Of a stretch of DNA of 37,862 nt, positions 16,801-25,464 are shown in pieces. Every line of letters begins with the position of its first letter. The stretch's first letter is position 1. The notes below the pieces were generated by a model. The model was not told the origin of the DNA. It saw only the letters and a list, made by a program, of their open reading frames with translations, and did not search any database. Source of the DNA: CSP1-5 sp964348275 (GTDB taxonomy: Bacteria; Methylomirabilota; Methylomirabilia; Methylomirabilales; CSP1-5); NCBI GenBank assembly GCA_964348275.1, contig CAYGBT010000028.1, forward strand, positions 1 to 37,862, in the 5' to 3' direction. A program made the position numbers and the translations under genes.

Positions 16801-18291
16801 GTGGGGGGAAAGAATTACATCGGCGGAAAGTGGGTCGATGGGCAAGGCGGAGGGGTGTTCGCGAGTCGAAACCCAGCGAACACCGAGGAAATTCTGGGGA
16901 CCTTTCCTGTGTCCCATCGAGCCGAGGCAGAACAGGCGGTCGCCTCGGCGAAGGAGGCCTTCCCGGGCTGGCGTGCCCGCTCCCGGATAGGGCGGGGGGA
17001 GTTTCTTGATCGCGTCATAGAAGTCATAAAAGTCGAGATGGGCGAGATGGCCCGGTTGGTGGCGAAGGAGGCGGGCAAGTCCCTGAACGAGGCGAGGGCC
17101 GATGTCGTCGAGGGGATTCATATGGCCCAATATATGTTCGGGCATGCCCGGATGGCCTATGGGGAGGTGGTTTCCTCAGAGATCGCCGAAAAGGACGCCT
17201 ACATGTTTCGAAAACCGAAGGGGGTGGTGGCGGTCATCACGCCCTGGAACTTTCCCGTTGCCATCCCCATCTGGCTCATCACTCCTTCCCTCCTCCAAGG
17301 GAATACAGTAGTGTTCAAGCCCTCGGAGGATACCCCGCTCGTGGGGCAAAAGCTGGTCGAGTGCTTTGAGCGTGCCGGGCTCCCGGCCGGGGTTTTGAAC
17401 CTGGTTCAGGGGATGGGGGAAGAGGTCGGGTGGCCCCTGGTCGTGCATCCGGATGTGGAGGCGGTGCTCTTTACGGGTTCGTACGAGGTGGGAGCAAGGA
17501 TCAAGGAGGCCTGCGCAAGAGATTATCGCAAGATGTGCGCCTGCGAGATGGGGGGAAAGAATGCGATGATCATCTGCCAGGACGCCGATCTCGAGATAGC
17601 GGTCCGCGCGGCGGTATTGAGCGCCTTCAAGACCACGGGCCAACGCTGCACCTCCGCCTCGCGACTCATCGTCCATGAGAGTCGCATGCGGGAGTTTGGC
17701 GAGGCATTTGCTGCGATGGCGAGGCGGATCGTCATTGGCGATCCCTTGGATGAACAGGTCTTCATGGGACCCCTGATCAATGAGGCGGCGGCGAAAAAGG
17801 TCGGCTTTTACAACCAGCTGGCCAAGAACGAGGGGGCGAAGGTTCTCTTGGATGGGGGTCGTTTGGAGGGGGGAGAGTACCGACACGGATACTTCTATAG
17901 CCCCTTCATTTACCGGATGGGCCACCGTCGCGATGCCCGCGTCCTCCATGAAGAGGTCTTTGGCCCTCATGTGGCTTTGATCCCCTTCCGGACCCTGGAA
18001 GAAGCTGTGGCGATACACAACGATGTGGAGTATGGGCTGGCCTTCTCGGTGATCACCGAGGATTACCGGACCGCACGGTTCCTCCGAGAGGCCTGCGAAT
18101 TCGGGATCGGTTATTGGAACCTGCCCACGATCGGAGCCGAAGTCCATCTCCCCTTCGGAGGGGTGAAAAAGAGCGGGACAGGGATGCCCGCGTCCTGGCC
18201 TCTGCTGGATGTGGTGACGCACAAGGTGGCCTGGACCGTAAATCATGATAGGGAGATCAAGATGGCGCAAGGGATGAGCGCCGAGGTGTGA
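16801..18291 (+). CDS. NAD(P)-dependent aldehyde dehydrogenase (semialdehyde type)
   Basis: Oxidises an aldehyde to the carboxylic acid. About 496 residues, standard for the ALDH superfamily. Catalytic parts are visible: the oxyanion Asn in TPWNFP, the cofactor Lys in FKPSED, the general base Glu249 in CEMGGKN and the nucleophile Cys283 in GQRCTS. The C-terminal NLPTIGAEVHLPFGGVKKSG resembles 2-oxoglutarate-semialdehyde or aminoadipate-semialdehyde dehydrogenases. GTG at 16801 follows AAGGAGGG. The aminotransferase starts 10 bases downstream. The pair suggests amine or diamino-acid breakdown (aminotransferase makes the semialdehyde, this enzyme oxidises it), but the substrate is inferred. Confidence 0.9.
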   Translation: MGGKNYIGGKWVDGQGGGVFASRNPANTEEILGTFPVSHRAEAEQAVASAKEAFPGWRARSRIGRGEFLDRVIEVIKVEMGEMARLVAKEAGKSLNEARADVVEGIHMAQYMFGHARMAYGEVVSSEIAEKDAYMFRKPKGVVAVITPWNFPVAIPIWLITPSLLQGNTVVFKPSEDTPLVGQKLVECFERAGLPAGVLNLVQGMGEEVGWPLVVHPDVEAVLFTGSYEVGARIKEACARDYRKMCACEMGGKNAMIICQDADLEIAVRAAVLSAFKTTGQRCTSASRLIVHESRMREFGEAFAAMARRIVIGDPLDEQVFMGPLINEAAAKKVGFYNQLAKNEGAKVLLDGGRLEGGEYRHGYFYSPFIYRMGHRRDARVLHEEVFGPHVALIPFRTLEEAVAIHNDVEYGLAFSVITEDYRTARFLREACEFGIGYWNLPTIGAEVHLPFGGVKKSGTGMPASWPLLDVVTHKVAWTVNHDREIKMAQGMSAEV

Positions 18292-18301
18292 GCAGGGGAA
18301 C

Positions 18302-19498
18302 ATGAGAGACTGGGTGAATTTGGAGCAACAGTATTTCATGAACACCGGTCATCGGCGTCTCGGGATCACCGTGGTGCGGGGCGAGGGGGTCAGAGTCTGG
18401 GATGAGACGGGGCGCGAGTATCTCGACTTCATCGCCGGCTGGGCTGCCTGCAGCCTAGGGCACAGCCACCCGGTCATCCGGAAGGCGCTCCAAGAGCAAG
18501 GGGGACGTCTCATCCTCGGTAGCTACGATGTCTACACCATCCCGCAAATCGAATTGGCAGAACTCCTGACGTCGGCGAGCGGACTGGATAAGGTATTCTT
18601 GTGTAACAGTGGGGCCGAGGCCAACGAAGGGGCGGTGAAACTGGCCCGGAAATACGGCAAACTGCACTTAAACGGTGCGTATGAGGTTATCTCGGCCCTC
18701 CGCGGATTCCATGGCCGAACGTTGGCAATGGTGGCGGCGACGGGGAAGCCCGAGTACCAAGCCCCTTTTACCCCGCTTCCGGCAGGATTCACCAACGTTG
18801 CCTACAATGATATCCAGGCCCTTCAGGGCGCCGTGAAAGACAGGACCTGCGCCATCCTGCTCGAGCCGATCCAGGGAGAGGGAGGGGTAATCATCCCGGA
18901 AGAGGAGTACCTGAAGGAGGTCCGAGGTCTTTGCGACGAGCGGGGACTTCTGCTCATTCTAGACGAGGTCCAGACCGGCTGCGGGCGAACCGGGACCCTC
19001 TGGGCTCATGAACAGTTTGGTGTTAAGCCGGACATTATGACCGTGGGGAAAGGCTTGGGGGGAGGCGTCCCCATTGCGGGAATTGTCGTCAAGGATCGAG
19101 CAGCCTGCTTTGGTCCGGGAGATCACGGCTCTACTTTCGGCGGCAATGCCCTCTGCTCTGCTGTCGCGTGCGCGGTCTTGCGCCACATGCTTGAAGAGGA
19201 TCTTCCTGGCAACGCGGCCCGCGTGGGGGGCTACTTCCGGGATCGACTGATAGACCTGCAGGAGAAGTATGAAATCATAAGAGCGGTTCGAGGTCGGGGG
19301 CTTCTCGTGGCACTCGAGTTCATTGCCCCAATGTCGTTAAGAGTCGTTCAGGCCTGCCGAGACCTCGGTCTTTTGGGGAACGCCCTGCCACCGCACACGA
19401 TCCGATTCATGCCCCCCTTGAACATTCGCCGCCACGATGTGGACCAGGCTGTTGCGATTCTGGAAACTGCCATTGGGCAGATCTCACCCCCCTCGTAG
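18302..19498 (+). CDS. Class III pyridoxal-phosphate aminotransferase (ArgD-like)
   Basis: PLP-dependent omega-aminotransferase, about 398 residues. It has the fold signature of acetylornithine/succinyldiaminopimelate/GABA aminotransferases: NSGAEANEGAVKLARKYG, FHGRTLAMVAATGKPEYQ, LEPIQGEGGV, LILDEVQTGCGRTG and the PLP lysine Lys250 in TVGKGLGGGVP. ATG 18302 follows AGGGG. It is cotranscribed with the aldehyde dehydrogenase, favouring a catabolic role over arginine biosynthesis. No other arg genes are nearby. An arginine-pathway ArgD cannot be excluded from sequence alone. Confidence 0.9.
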   Translation: MRDWVNLEQQYFMNTGHRRLGITVVRGEGVRVWDETGREYLDFIAGWAACSLGHSHPVIRKALQEQGGRLILGSYDVYTIPQIELAELLTSASGLDKVFLCNSGAEANEGAVKLARKYGKLHLNGAYEVISALRGFHGRTLAMVAATGKPEYQAPFTPLPAGFTNVAYNDIQALQGAVKDRTCAILLEPIQGEGGVIIPEEEYLKEVRGLCDERGLLLILDEVQTGCGRTGTLWAHEQFGVKPDIMTVGKGLGGGVPIAGIVVKDRAACFGPGDHGSTFGGNALCSAVACAVLRHMLEEDLPGNAARVGGYFRDRLIDLQEKYEIIRAVRGRGLLVALEFIAPMSLRVVQACRDLGLLGNALPPHTIRFMPPLNIRRHDVDQAVAILETAIGQISPPS

Positions 19499-19509
19499 GA
19501 TTCTCATTG

Positions 19510-19530
19510 ATTCCCGACCGTGGCGGGAAT
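19510..19530. terminator. Stem-loop after the aminotransferase gene
   Basis: ATTCCCG (19510-19516) and CGGGAAT (19524-19530) form a perfect 7-base-pair stem with a 7-base loop, 12 bases after the stop codon. There is no T-run, so it may be an RNA-stability hairpin rather than an intrinsic terminator. Confidence 0.4.
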
Positions 19531-19554
19531 AGATTGCCGCCCAGGTAAAGTAGC

Positions 19555-20088
19555 GTGCCCCCAAAGAGGATGTTGCCTAGAAGAGATAGGCTCCGGGCTC
19601 TTGGACTGTCGCAAGTTGCAGTCCTTCTCGTGGCCTGTGCCTCTGTAGTCCCCGGAGAGCTGAAGGAGCAAGTGCGATCGGTTCCGGTGGCAAAGCTCGA
19701 GCGGACACCGGAGAGTTACGTCGGTAGCTTGCTCTTGTTCGGAGGGGAGATCCTGGCCGTGAGGGCTCAAGGGGAGTGGATCGAGATTGAAGTCCTGGAG
19801 CGGCCGTTGGGCCTTCGCGACCGGCCGCGAATCAATCGTCCTCCTCGGGGGAGATTTGCCGTCCTCCTCCCCCAAGAGGGTGATGCGCGAGTTGATAAGC
19901 TCGAGCCTGGTCGCCTGGTGACTGTGGTGGGAGAAGCGCAGGGCCGCGTGAGCCTTGCTCCCGACGGACCACCGGACGAGCTCCCCGTCTTGATGGCCCG
20001 GTATATTCACCTGTGGCCGGCACCTCTGTTCCCGGGGGGACCGGAAATCGGCATCGAATTTGGTGTGCGAGGAAGCATAGGCTTTTAG
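19555..20088 (+). CDS. Slp family outer-membrane lipoprotein
   Basis: About 177 residues. The N-terminus is a basic region followed by a hydrophobic stretch ending in the lipobox LVAC, with lipidated Cys28 followed by ASVVPGELKEQV. The segment PESYVGSLLLFGGEIL and the central RPLGLRDRPR segment match the starvation lipoprotein (Slp) family. This is a beta-rich outer-membrane-anchored protein whose function is not settled. GTG at 19555 is used; ATG 19570 would shorten the signal peptide by five residues and is equally possible. It runs in the same direction as the preceding aminotransferase but probably stands alone. Confidence 0.75.
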   Translation: MPPKRMLPRRDRLRALGLSQVAVLLVACASVVPGELKEQVRSVPVAKLERTPESYVGSLLLFGGEILAVRAQGEWIEIEVLERPLGLRDRPRINRPPRGRFAVLLPQEGDARVDKLEPGRLVTVVGEAQGRVSLAPDGPPDELPVLMARYIHLWPAPLFPGGPEIGIEFGVRGSIGF

Positions 20089-20369
20089 CTCAGCGTGCGA
20101 GGAATAGGGGGTGTGCCCGATTGACGCCGCGCACGCAGACGCATGACACCGGCTTCATCTTCTTCGTTTCGAGTCTGATCTGAGAGAATCCTGCCTCGGC
20201 GAGGGCTGCCACAGGCAAGCCCGGAAGCGTTCCAAAGGAACCTGATAAGAGTGCGAGTTGTCGGCACCGACCTACCGGGCGTAACCTCGATATGGACCCG
20301 GGAAATCGCATTTGGATGCTGCTGATGATGTGGGAGTAAACGATCATCCGCGTAGAAGGGAGAAGGACG
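20089..20369. other. Intergenic gap before the broken AsmA-like gene
   Basis: About 280 bases with no supported gene. A 15-codon open frame starting at 20291 (MDPGNRIWMLLMMWE) has no ribosome-binding site and is not called. No promoter was recognised. Confidence 0.4.
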
Positions 20370-21147
20370 ATAGGGAGAAAGCTAGTCATTGTTGGTGTGA
20401 TTATTCCTGTTTTGATCGTGGCTGGATTCGGTTTTCTGTACCTCTCTTTGAACCGTGTGATCCGGTCCGCTGTAGAGACATACGGCCCCCAGGTGACGAG
20501 GAGCGAGGTTAGGCTCGGCGGGGTTGGCGTTTCACCACTTTCGGGAGACGCGCAGCTGTCAAGCCTGGTGGTCGGAAACCCGAAGGGTTTCAAGACACCC
20601 AGCGCGTTCGAGCTGGGTGCCATGCGCATGTCGCTTGAGGTTGGGTCCGTGCTGTCGGATACGATCGCGATCCGCGAAATTATCATCAGCGCCCCGGAGA
20701 TCACGTATGAGCTCGGCCGCGGCGGGAGCAATATCGCGGCCCTACAAAAGAATGCGGAGGAGTTTACCGGTGGTGGAGCCAAGGACGGGGCGGCGAGCCC
20801 CCAGGCTGAGGAGGAGGGGCAAGAAGGTCACCATTGACCGGCTGCTCGTGCAGAAGGCCAAGCTCAACGTGAGTGCTGCCGTGCTCAAGGGTGAGACAGT
20901 CAGGTTGTCGATCCCCGACATCGAACTCAAAGATATCGGCAAGGAAAGTCAGGGCGCCTCTCTCCCCACCGTTGTTGAAATGTTTCTCAAAGAAGTGAAT
21001 CGCAACGCCGCCCAGGCCGTGGCGAAAGTCGATCTGAGGGGCATGGCGGAGAAGGCTCGGAAGGAGGCCGAGGAGGCTGTTCAAAAGGAAGTCGAAGGCG
21101 CCACGGGCGAAGTCGGGAAAAAGCTGAAGGGCGTGTTCGGCAAGTAA
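20370..21147 (+). pseudogene. AsmA/DUF748-like membrane-anchored protein, frameshifted
   Basis: Two adjacent frames make one protein. The first has a TM anchor (IIPVLIVAGFGFLYLSL) and then ETYGPQVTRSEVRLGGVGVSPLSGDAQL, VGNPKGFKTPSAFELG and IIISAPEITYELG, typical of AsmA-like periplasmic proteins. It stops at 20837. The second frame continues from about 20820 with GKKVTIDRLLVQKAKLNVS and an Ala/Lys/Glu-rich tail to 21147. Removing one G from GGGG at 20816-20819 restores a single frame of about 250 residues. The natural start position reads ATA (20370) behind AGAAGG, where ATG is expected; GTG 20397 is the first usable start. Either a decayed gene or a sequencing indel. Confidence 0.7.
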
Positions 21148-21174
21148 CCCGCACTTTGCCTTTCTATTTTTCTT

Positions 21175-22521
21175 CTAGGCGAAGGTGGCCTGCTGCAGGC
21201 GGTAGAGCTTCAGAAGAAAGGAGTCCGGGGGAACTTCAACCTGGCTCCAACGGATTGCCTCTCCTTTCTTCACGGATTCAGTGAGGCGCGCTTCGTAGGT
21301 GAAGCCGAAGGGGACGAGGTCTTCGGCGGAGGCGACCGCTGCTTTCTCGATGAGGCCGTAAACGGTGTAGCCTCCCCCGCCGTCCAGAACCTGACCGGCC
21401 TTCAGGTCCTGCTTGGCGCAGGTGATCAGCTCGGCGACCGGGGCCCCTTCCGGTGCCCCGGTCGGTTCTCCGCGGAGGACCGCCTGGGCCACCGAGTTCG
21501 GCGTCTCGATGCTGACCCAGTGGAACGGCCGGAAGAGGGTGAAGTTCGGCCCTTTCCGGATTTCGGGTGGCAACATGAAGACGAAATCGTTCACGTAGAT
21601 GAGATCCTCCAGCACCTTCGGATGATCCGACGTGACGACCAGAAAGACGCCCGGAAACACTCGCCCGTGCGGTTGGAGCTGACCGTCGGGCTGAGTGCCG
21701 TTGGCGAGGTCCACGATCCCCTCCTGCCCGAGAATCCCTCCTTGGGTTTTGAGCCGAAAGACTCTATTTAACCCGTCCACATCCACCACTGGCTCGTGCA
21801 TTCCCCGGATCTCCGGGGAAAACCGTAACGCATTGGCCACGGCGCACATCTCGGTCTGGGCCTTGGTCCCATCCCGGAACGAATTGTACATTTGCGGATT
21901 GAGGCCGAGCGCCTCCGCCTTGTCGCGGTTATCGGCCGGGGTGGCGTAGCGTTCCCTTGGACTCATCAAAGTCCCCCGACCGGCGACCACGATTCTCAGC
22001 CCAAGCCCCCAGGCCCATTCTGCCATTTCGCAGATGGCCCCTGGTTGATCGCCGGCGGCGAGCGTGTATATCACCCCGGCAGCATCGGCCATTCGCTTGA
22101 GGATCGGGCCCACGACTACGTCCGCCTCGACGTTGAGCATCACGACGTGTTTCCGATGGAGGATGGCCTCGTAGGCGACTTTGGCCCCTACCTCCGGAAC
22201 GCCTGTCGCCTCGACGACGGCATCAATGGGGAGCCGGGACACCAGATCGGCATTGGCCGTGACGACTTGCTTGCCCTTCCGGAATGAATCCACCGCATGC
22301 CCTTCGGCCTGGGCCTCGATCACCCTTTCGGGTAGACTTCCAGAGTCGATAAAGGCCTGCACGGCTCGATCGGTCACCAGATCGGCAATGGCTACCACCT
22401 CCATGCCGTGCATGGTCCCAATCTGGGTTACGACCCCTGTCCCCATGCGCCCAGCCCCTATAACGCCCACCCGGATCGGATTTTCCTCAGACGCTCGTTT
22501 GGCAAGAGCGCGACGATACAT
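21175..22521 (-). CDS. SAF-domain NAD(P)-dependent oxidoreductase (homoserine-dehydrogenase-like, COG4091 type)
   Basis: About 448 residues. The N-terminal Rossmann domain has RVGVIGAGRMGTGVV (residues 17-31), as in Gfo/Idh and homoserine dehydrogenases, with VVEATGVPEVG next. The C-terminal SAF domain (from about residue 350) contains KQDLKAGQVLDGGGGYTVYG and LKLYRLQQ. Family members are often annotated as predicted homoserine dehydrogenases or FlgA-like proteins; the real reaction is not known to me. ATG 22521 has GGGAGGAG 5 bases before it. It runs leftward and ends convergent with the broken AsmA-like gene. fhs lies upstream on the same strand, 176 bases away. Confidence 0.82.
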   Translation of the reverse strand: MYRRALAKRASEENPIRVGVIGAGRMGTGVVTQIGTMHGMEVVAIADLVTDRAVQAFIDSGSLPERVIEAQAEGHAVDSFRKGKQVVTANADLVSRLPIDAVVEATGVPEVGAKVAYEAILHRKHVVMLNVEADVVVGPILKRMADAAGVIYTLAAGDQPGAICEMAEWAWGLGLRIVVAGRGTLMSPRERYATPADNRDKAEALGLNPQMYNSFRDGTKAQTEMCAVANALRFSPEIRGMHEPVVDVDGLNRVFRLKTQGGILGQEGIVDLANGTQPDGQLQPHGRVFPGVFLVVTSDHPKVLEDLIYVNDFVFMLPPEIRKGPNFTLFRPFHWVSIETPNSVAQAVLRGEPTGAPEGAPVAELITCAKQDLKAGQVLDGGGGYTVYGLIEKAAVASAEDLVPFGFTYEARLTESVKKGEAIRWSQVEVPPDSFLLKLYRLQQATFA

Positions 22522-22697
22522 AGCCTCTCCTCCCCTTATTCCTTCGCAGAAGAAACTGTCCTAACAAAAAGCACTTGCGTGGAAATGACGAGCGAATCTA
22601 ATCGCCGCATCAGTGCCAGTTGGTCGACAAGCCCCTTGGCGATGTGGTTCCGAGCGCGGATTGTCCAGAGGGTGAGCCGGACCATGAATAGAACAGG

Positions 22698-24332
22698 TTA
22701 AAATAATCCAACGATCTGTCCCTCGGCATTAACAGCAATCCGCTCGGCGTTCGGGATCTTGGGGAGGCCCGGCATCGTCATGATTTCACCGGTGATCGGG
22801 ACCAGGAATCCTGCGCCCGCCGAGATGCGCACCTCATTCACGGTCACCCGGAAGCCACGGGGCCTGCCGAGGAGTTCTGGGTCGTCGGAGAGGGACCGAG
22901 CGGTCTTGGCCATGCAGACGGGGAGGTCTCCGTAGCCGAGCGCCTCGGCCTGCTCGATCTGCCGTTCGGCCCGCTTTGTGTAGATAACGCCCAGGGCCCC
23001 ATACATCCTCCGGGCGATAAGCTCAATCTTATCCCTGACCGGAAGCCCCCAGTCGTAAAGGGGGGAGAAGGCGGTGGGCTCCCGGTTCAGGAGGTCCAAA
23101 AGCGCCTGGGCCAGCTCCGCCCCGCCTTCGCTCCCGCGCTGATGGGATTCAGTCACCGCCGCACTGACCCCGAGCTCCTCGCAGCGTTCCCGGATGAGCA
23201 TGAGCTCCTGCTCGGTGTCCGAGTCGAACCGGTTGATCGCCACAATGAGAGGCACCTTGAACATCCGAATGTCCTCAACGTGCTTTTCCAAGTTTGGTAT
23301 CCCCCGGGCCAGCGCCTCCAGGTTCTCGCTTTCGAGCGACGCCAGGGGGACTCCCCCGTGGTACTTGAGAGCCCGCGCTGTGGCCACCAGAATCACGGCA
23401 TCGGGGCGGAGATCGCCGTACGGACACTTGATGTCGAAGAACTTCTCCGCCCCAAGATCGAAGCCGAAGCCCGCCTCGGTGATACAGAGCTCGCCAAGCT
23501 TCAGGGCCAGCTTGGTAGCCACCACGGAGTTGCAGCCGTGAGCGATGTTGGCAAAGGGGCCACCGTGAACCAGCGCTGGGGTTCCTTCCAGACTTTGGAC
23601 TAAGTTGGGGTGGATCGCCTCACGGAGGAGTGCCGTCATGGCCCCGCCCACTCGGAGCGCTTCGGCGAGCACCGGTCGGTTGTCAAAGGTGAACGCCACT
23701 AGGGCCTGGCCGAGGCGTCGCTCGAGGTCCGAAAGGTTGACGGCGAGACAGAGGATGGCCATTACCTCGGAGGCTGCGGTGATGAGGAAGCCGTCCTCCC
23801 GAGGGTAGCCCTGACTCTTGCCGCCGAGCCCCAGGACGATCTGGCGAAGGGCGCGGTCGTTTATGTCCATGACACGACGCCAGAGGATCTGACGGGGGTC
23901 GATTCCCAGCGAGTTGCCGTGGAACAGGTGGTTGTCGATGGCGGCGGCCAGGAGGTTATGCGCAGTCGTCACGGCATGGAGGTCGCCAGTGAAGTGGAGG
24001 TTGATCTCGTCAGCCGGGACCACTTGAGAGCGCCCACCCCCGGTGCCGCCCCCTTTGTGTCCAAGGCAGGGGCCGATGGAGGGCTCGCGGATCGCGATGA
24101 CGGCACGCTGGCCCAGGCGGCTGAAGGTTTGCCCTAGACCGATGGTGACGGTGGTTTTCCCCTCGCCGGGTGGAGACGGGCTAATCGAGGAGACGACAAC
24201 GAGCTTGCCGTCCGGCTCTTCGCGCCGCGACTCCAGTGCGGATAGATGGACCTTGGCCTTATGCCGGCCGTAAGGAATGAGTTCCTCTTGCCGGAGGCCC
24301 ACTGAGAGCGCCACCTCGCCGATGGGTCTCAT
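22698..24332 (-). CDS. fhs: Formate-tetrahydrofolate ligase
   Basis: ATP-dependent formation of 10-formyl-tetrahydrofolate from formate; entry to one-carbon metabolism and the methyl branch of the Wood-Ljungdahl pathway. About 544 residues. The P-loop reads SPSPPGEGKTTVTIGLGQ, followed by REPSIGPCLGHKGGGTGGGRSQVVP, EINLHFTGDLHAV and PFANIAHGCNSV, all family signatures. The protein ends EGQIVGLF. ATG 24332 has AGGAGGG about 8 bases upstream; a longer in-frame start at 24407 adds 25 unconserved residues. No folD or other one-carbon gene is adjacent, so the pathway direction is open. Confidence 0.96.
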   Translation of the reverse strand: MRPIGEVALSVGLRQEELIPYGRHKAKVHLSALESRREEPDGKLVVVSSISPSPPGEGKTTVTIGLGQTFSRLGQRAVIAIREPSIGPCLGHKGGGTGGGRSQVVPADEINLHFTGDLHAVTTAHNLLAAAIDNHLFHGNSLGIDPRQILWRRVMDINDRALRQIVLGLGGKSQGYPREDGFLITAASEVMAILCLAVNLSDLERRLGQALVAFTFDNRPVLAEALRVGGAMTALLREAIHPNLVQSLEGTPALVHGGPFANIAHGCNSVVATKLALKLGELCITEAGFGFDLGAEKFFDIKCPYGDLRPDAVILVATARALKYHGGVPLASLESENLEALARGIPNLEKHVEDIRMFKVPLIVAINRFDSDTEQELMLIRERCEELGVSAAVTESHQRGSEGGAELAQALLDLLNREPTAFSPLYDWGLPVRDKIELIARRMYGALGVIYTKRAERQIEQAEALGYGDLPVCMAKTARSLSDDPELLGRPRGFRVTVNEVRISAGAGFLVPITGEIMTMPGLPKIPNAERIAVNAEGQIVGLF

Positions 24333-24491
24333 TCGACTCCCTCCTGCGAGGTCTCCGTCCGTCCGCAGCCTCACCTCAGCCAAAGACCGCCGCCGCGGCG
24401 TTGTCACCCGCCACGCGATCTTCCCACAAGTGGCTGATGGAGAAGTGCTTGCCGCTGTGCATTGCGTATCCGGGAGCCGCCAGTCACATCA

Positions 24492-25313
24492 TCATGCACG
24501 CGAGCAAAGGCGGTCGATTCTTAAAGCCGATTGACACCACAGGAGCTGTCTCGGGCCGGCATCACGCAGGCCCATGAGGTTTTCAGTTTTGTGGTGACGT
24601 CCAAGACCGGCTTGCGAAGTCTTGAGGAGGACGCGGAGCTCGGCTCTTTCAGTTTGCCAGGCACCGACAGGAAGCTCATTCAAAAGAGCCTCGGGATCGT
24701 CGTAGAGTTTGGTCATCAGTCGGTCGGCTCTCCGAAAGAACCAGCGGGTCCGCTTTTCCATGAGGCGGTACACAAGCGGTCGGAAGAGGCGGACCAAGGA
24801 ATCGAGGACGGCGCTGTCAAACCTCACGTAGCCGGAGAGGGTGTTCTCCACATAGAAGGAGTCCTCGTTCCTTCCCTCGGAGGAGTGCATCACGAGCGCG
24901 AGACGGCCCGGAATACGGATAATTCCCTTCTTGTAGATTCCTTGGGCATAGAGCACCATTTGTCCATCTCTGGCCTGCAGGATCTCGAGGGTACCGGTAA
25001 GCCCCCTGTGGTCATTTGCCCAGAACTCCGTGTCTCCTCGACGCTCGACGGTGTACCTCAAGGCACCTGCAGCCCGCGCCAGGCTCGCGGCAAAGTCCGG
25101 ATGTCTGAGGAGATGCTCGAAGACCGCCTGCCTCCCCGACAGGTGGAGACCGCCCACCTGGCGGTGCACGGTGAAGTCTTCTACCGTCTCCCTCACGGGT
25201 TTCCGTTGCTCGTCTTTGAGAATTTCGTCGGGGAAAGGCAGGGTTGTGCCGCCCGCGGTCGCCAGCGCGAGAGGGAACAGGGCGAGAAAGAACGCAATTT
25301 TTTTGGCGTGCAT
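24492..25313 (-). CDS. Exported protein of unknown function
   Basis: About 273 residues. Clear Sec signal peptide (MHAKKIAFFLALFPLALATA, cleavage near residue 20). The mature part has no membrane segment that I see. It contains FWANDHRGLTGTLEILQARDGQMVLYAQGIYKKG, which looks beta-rich, then a helical basic region (RLFRPLVYRLMEKRTRWFFRRADRLMTKLYDDPE). I do not recognise the family; the Trp/Phe-rich middle could bind a lipid or steroid-like ligand, but this is a guess. ATG 25313 follows AAGGGG and lies about 15 bases after a predicted transcript start. It is divergent from bactofilin. Confidence 0.7.
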   Translation of the reverse strand: MHAKKIAFFLALFPLALATAGGTTLPFPDEILKDEQRKPVRETVEDFTVHRQVGGLHLSGRQAVFEHLLRHPDFAASLARAAGALRYTVERRGDTEFWANDHRGLTGTLEILQARDGQMVLYAQGIYKKGIIRIPGRLALVMHSSEGRNEDSFYVENTLSGYVRFDSAVLDSLVRLFRPLVYRLMEKRTRWFFRRADRLMTKLYDDPEALLNELPVGAWQTERAELRVLLKTSQAGLGRHHKTENLMGLRDAGPRQLLWCQSALRIDRLCSRA

Positions 25314-25334
25314 CTTGGACCCCTTAGAGCATAA

Positions 25335-25363
25335 AGGATATCAGACAAAGGGCGGGACATCAA
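25335..25363 (-). promoter_or_regulatory. Sigma-70 promoter for the exported protein
   Basis: Minus strand -35 TTGATG (25358-25363), a 17-base spacer and -10 TATCCT (25335-25340). The predicted transcript begins near 25328, leaving a short leader. It lies back-to-back with the bactofilin promoter. Confidence 0.6.
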
Positions 25364-25375
25364 TCGGCCGAGGGT

Positions 25376-25404
25376 TTGACAGGGGTAGGCTTTCATGGTA
25401 GCGT
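25376..25404 (+). promoter_or_regulatory. Sigma-70 promoter for bactofilin-mnmA
   Basis: Perfect -35 TTGACA (25376-25381), a 17-base spacer and -10 TAGCGT (25399-25404). The same TTGACA plus TAGC-type -10 occurs before atpI (27187-27216), suggesting a host-typical promoter form. Confidence 0.6.
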
Positions 25405-25464
25405 GAAAAAAGTTGCATCGGCAGATGGTCAGAAAGGGTAACCATTCACGGGGATCGAGGCGTG

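Noticed and set aside
20808..20825. Programmed ribosomal frameshift in the AsmA-like gene
   Set aside because: The GGGG run is not a known slippery heptamer, no stimulating structure is evident, and the start codon also looks damaged, so decay or an indel error is simpler.
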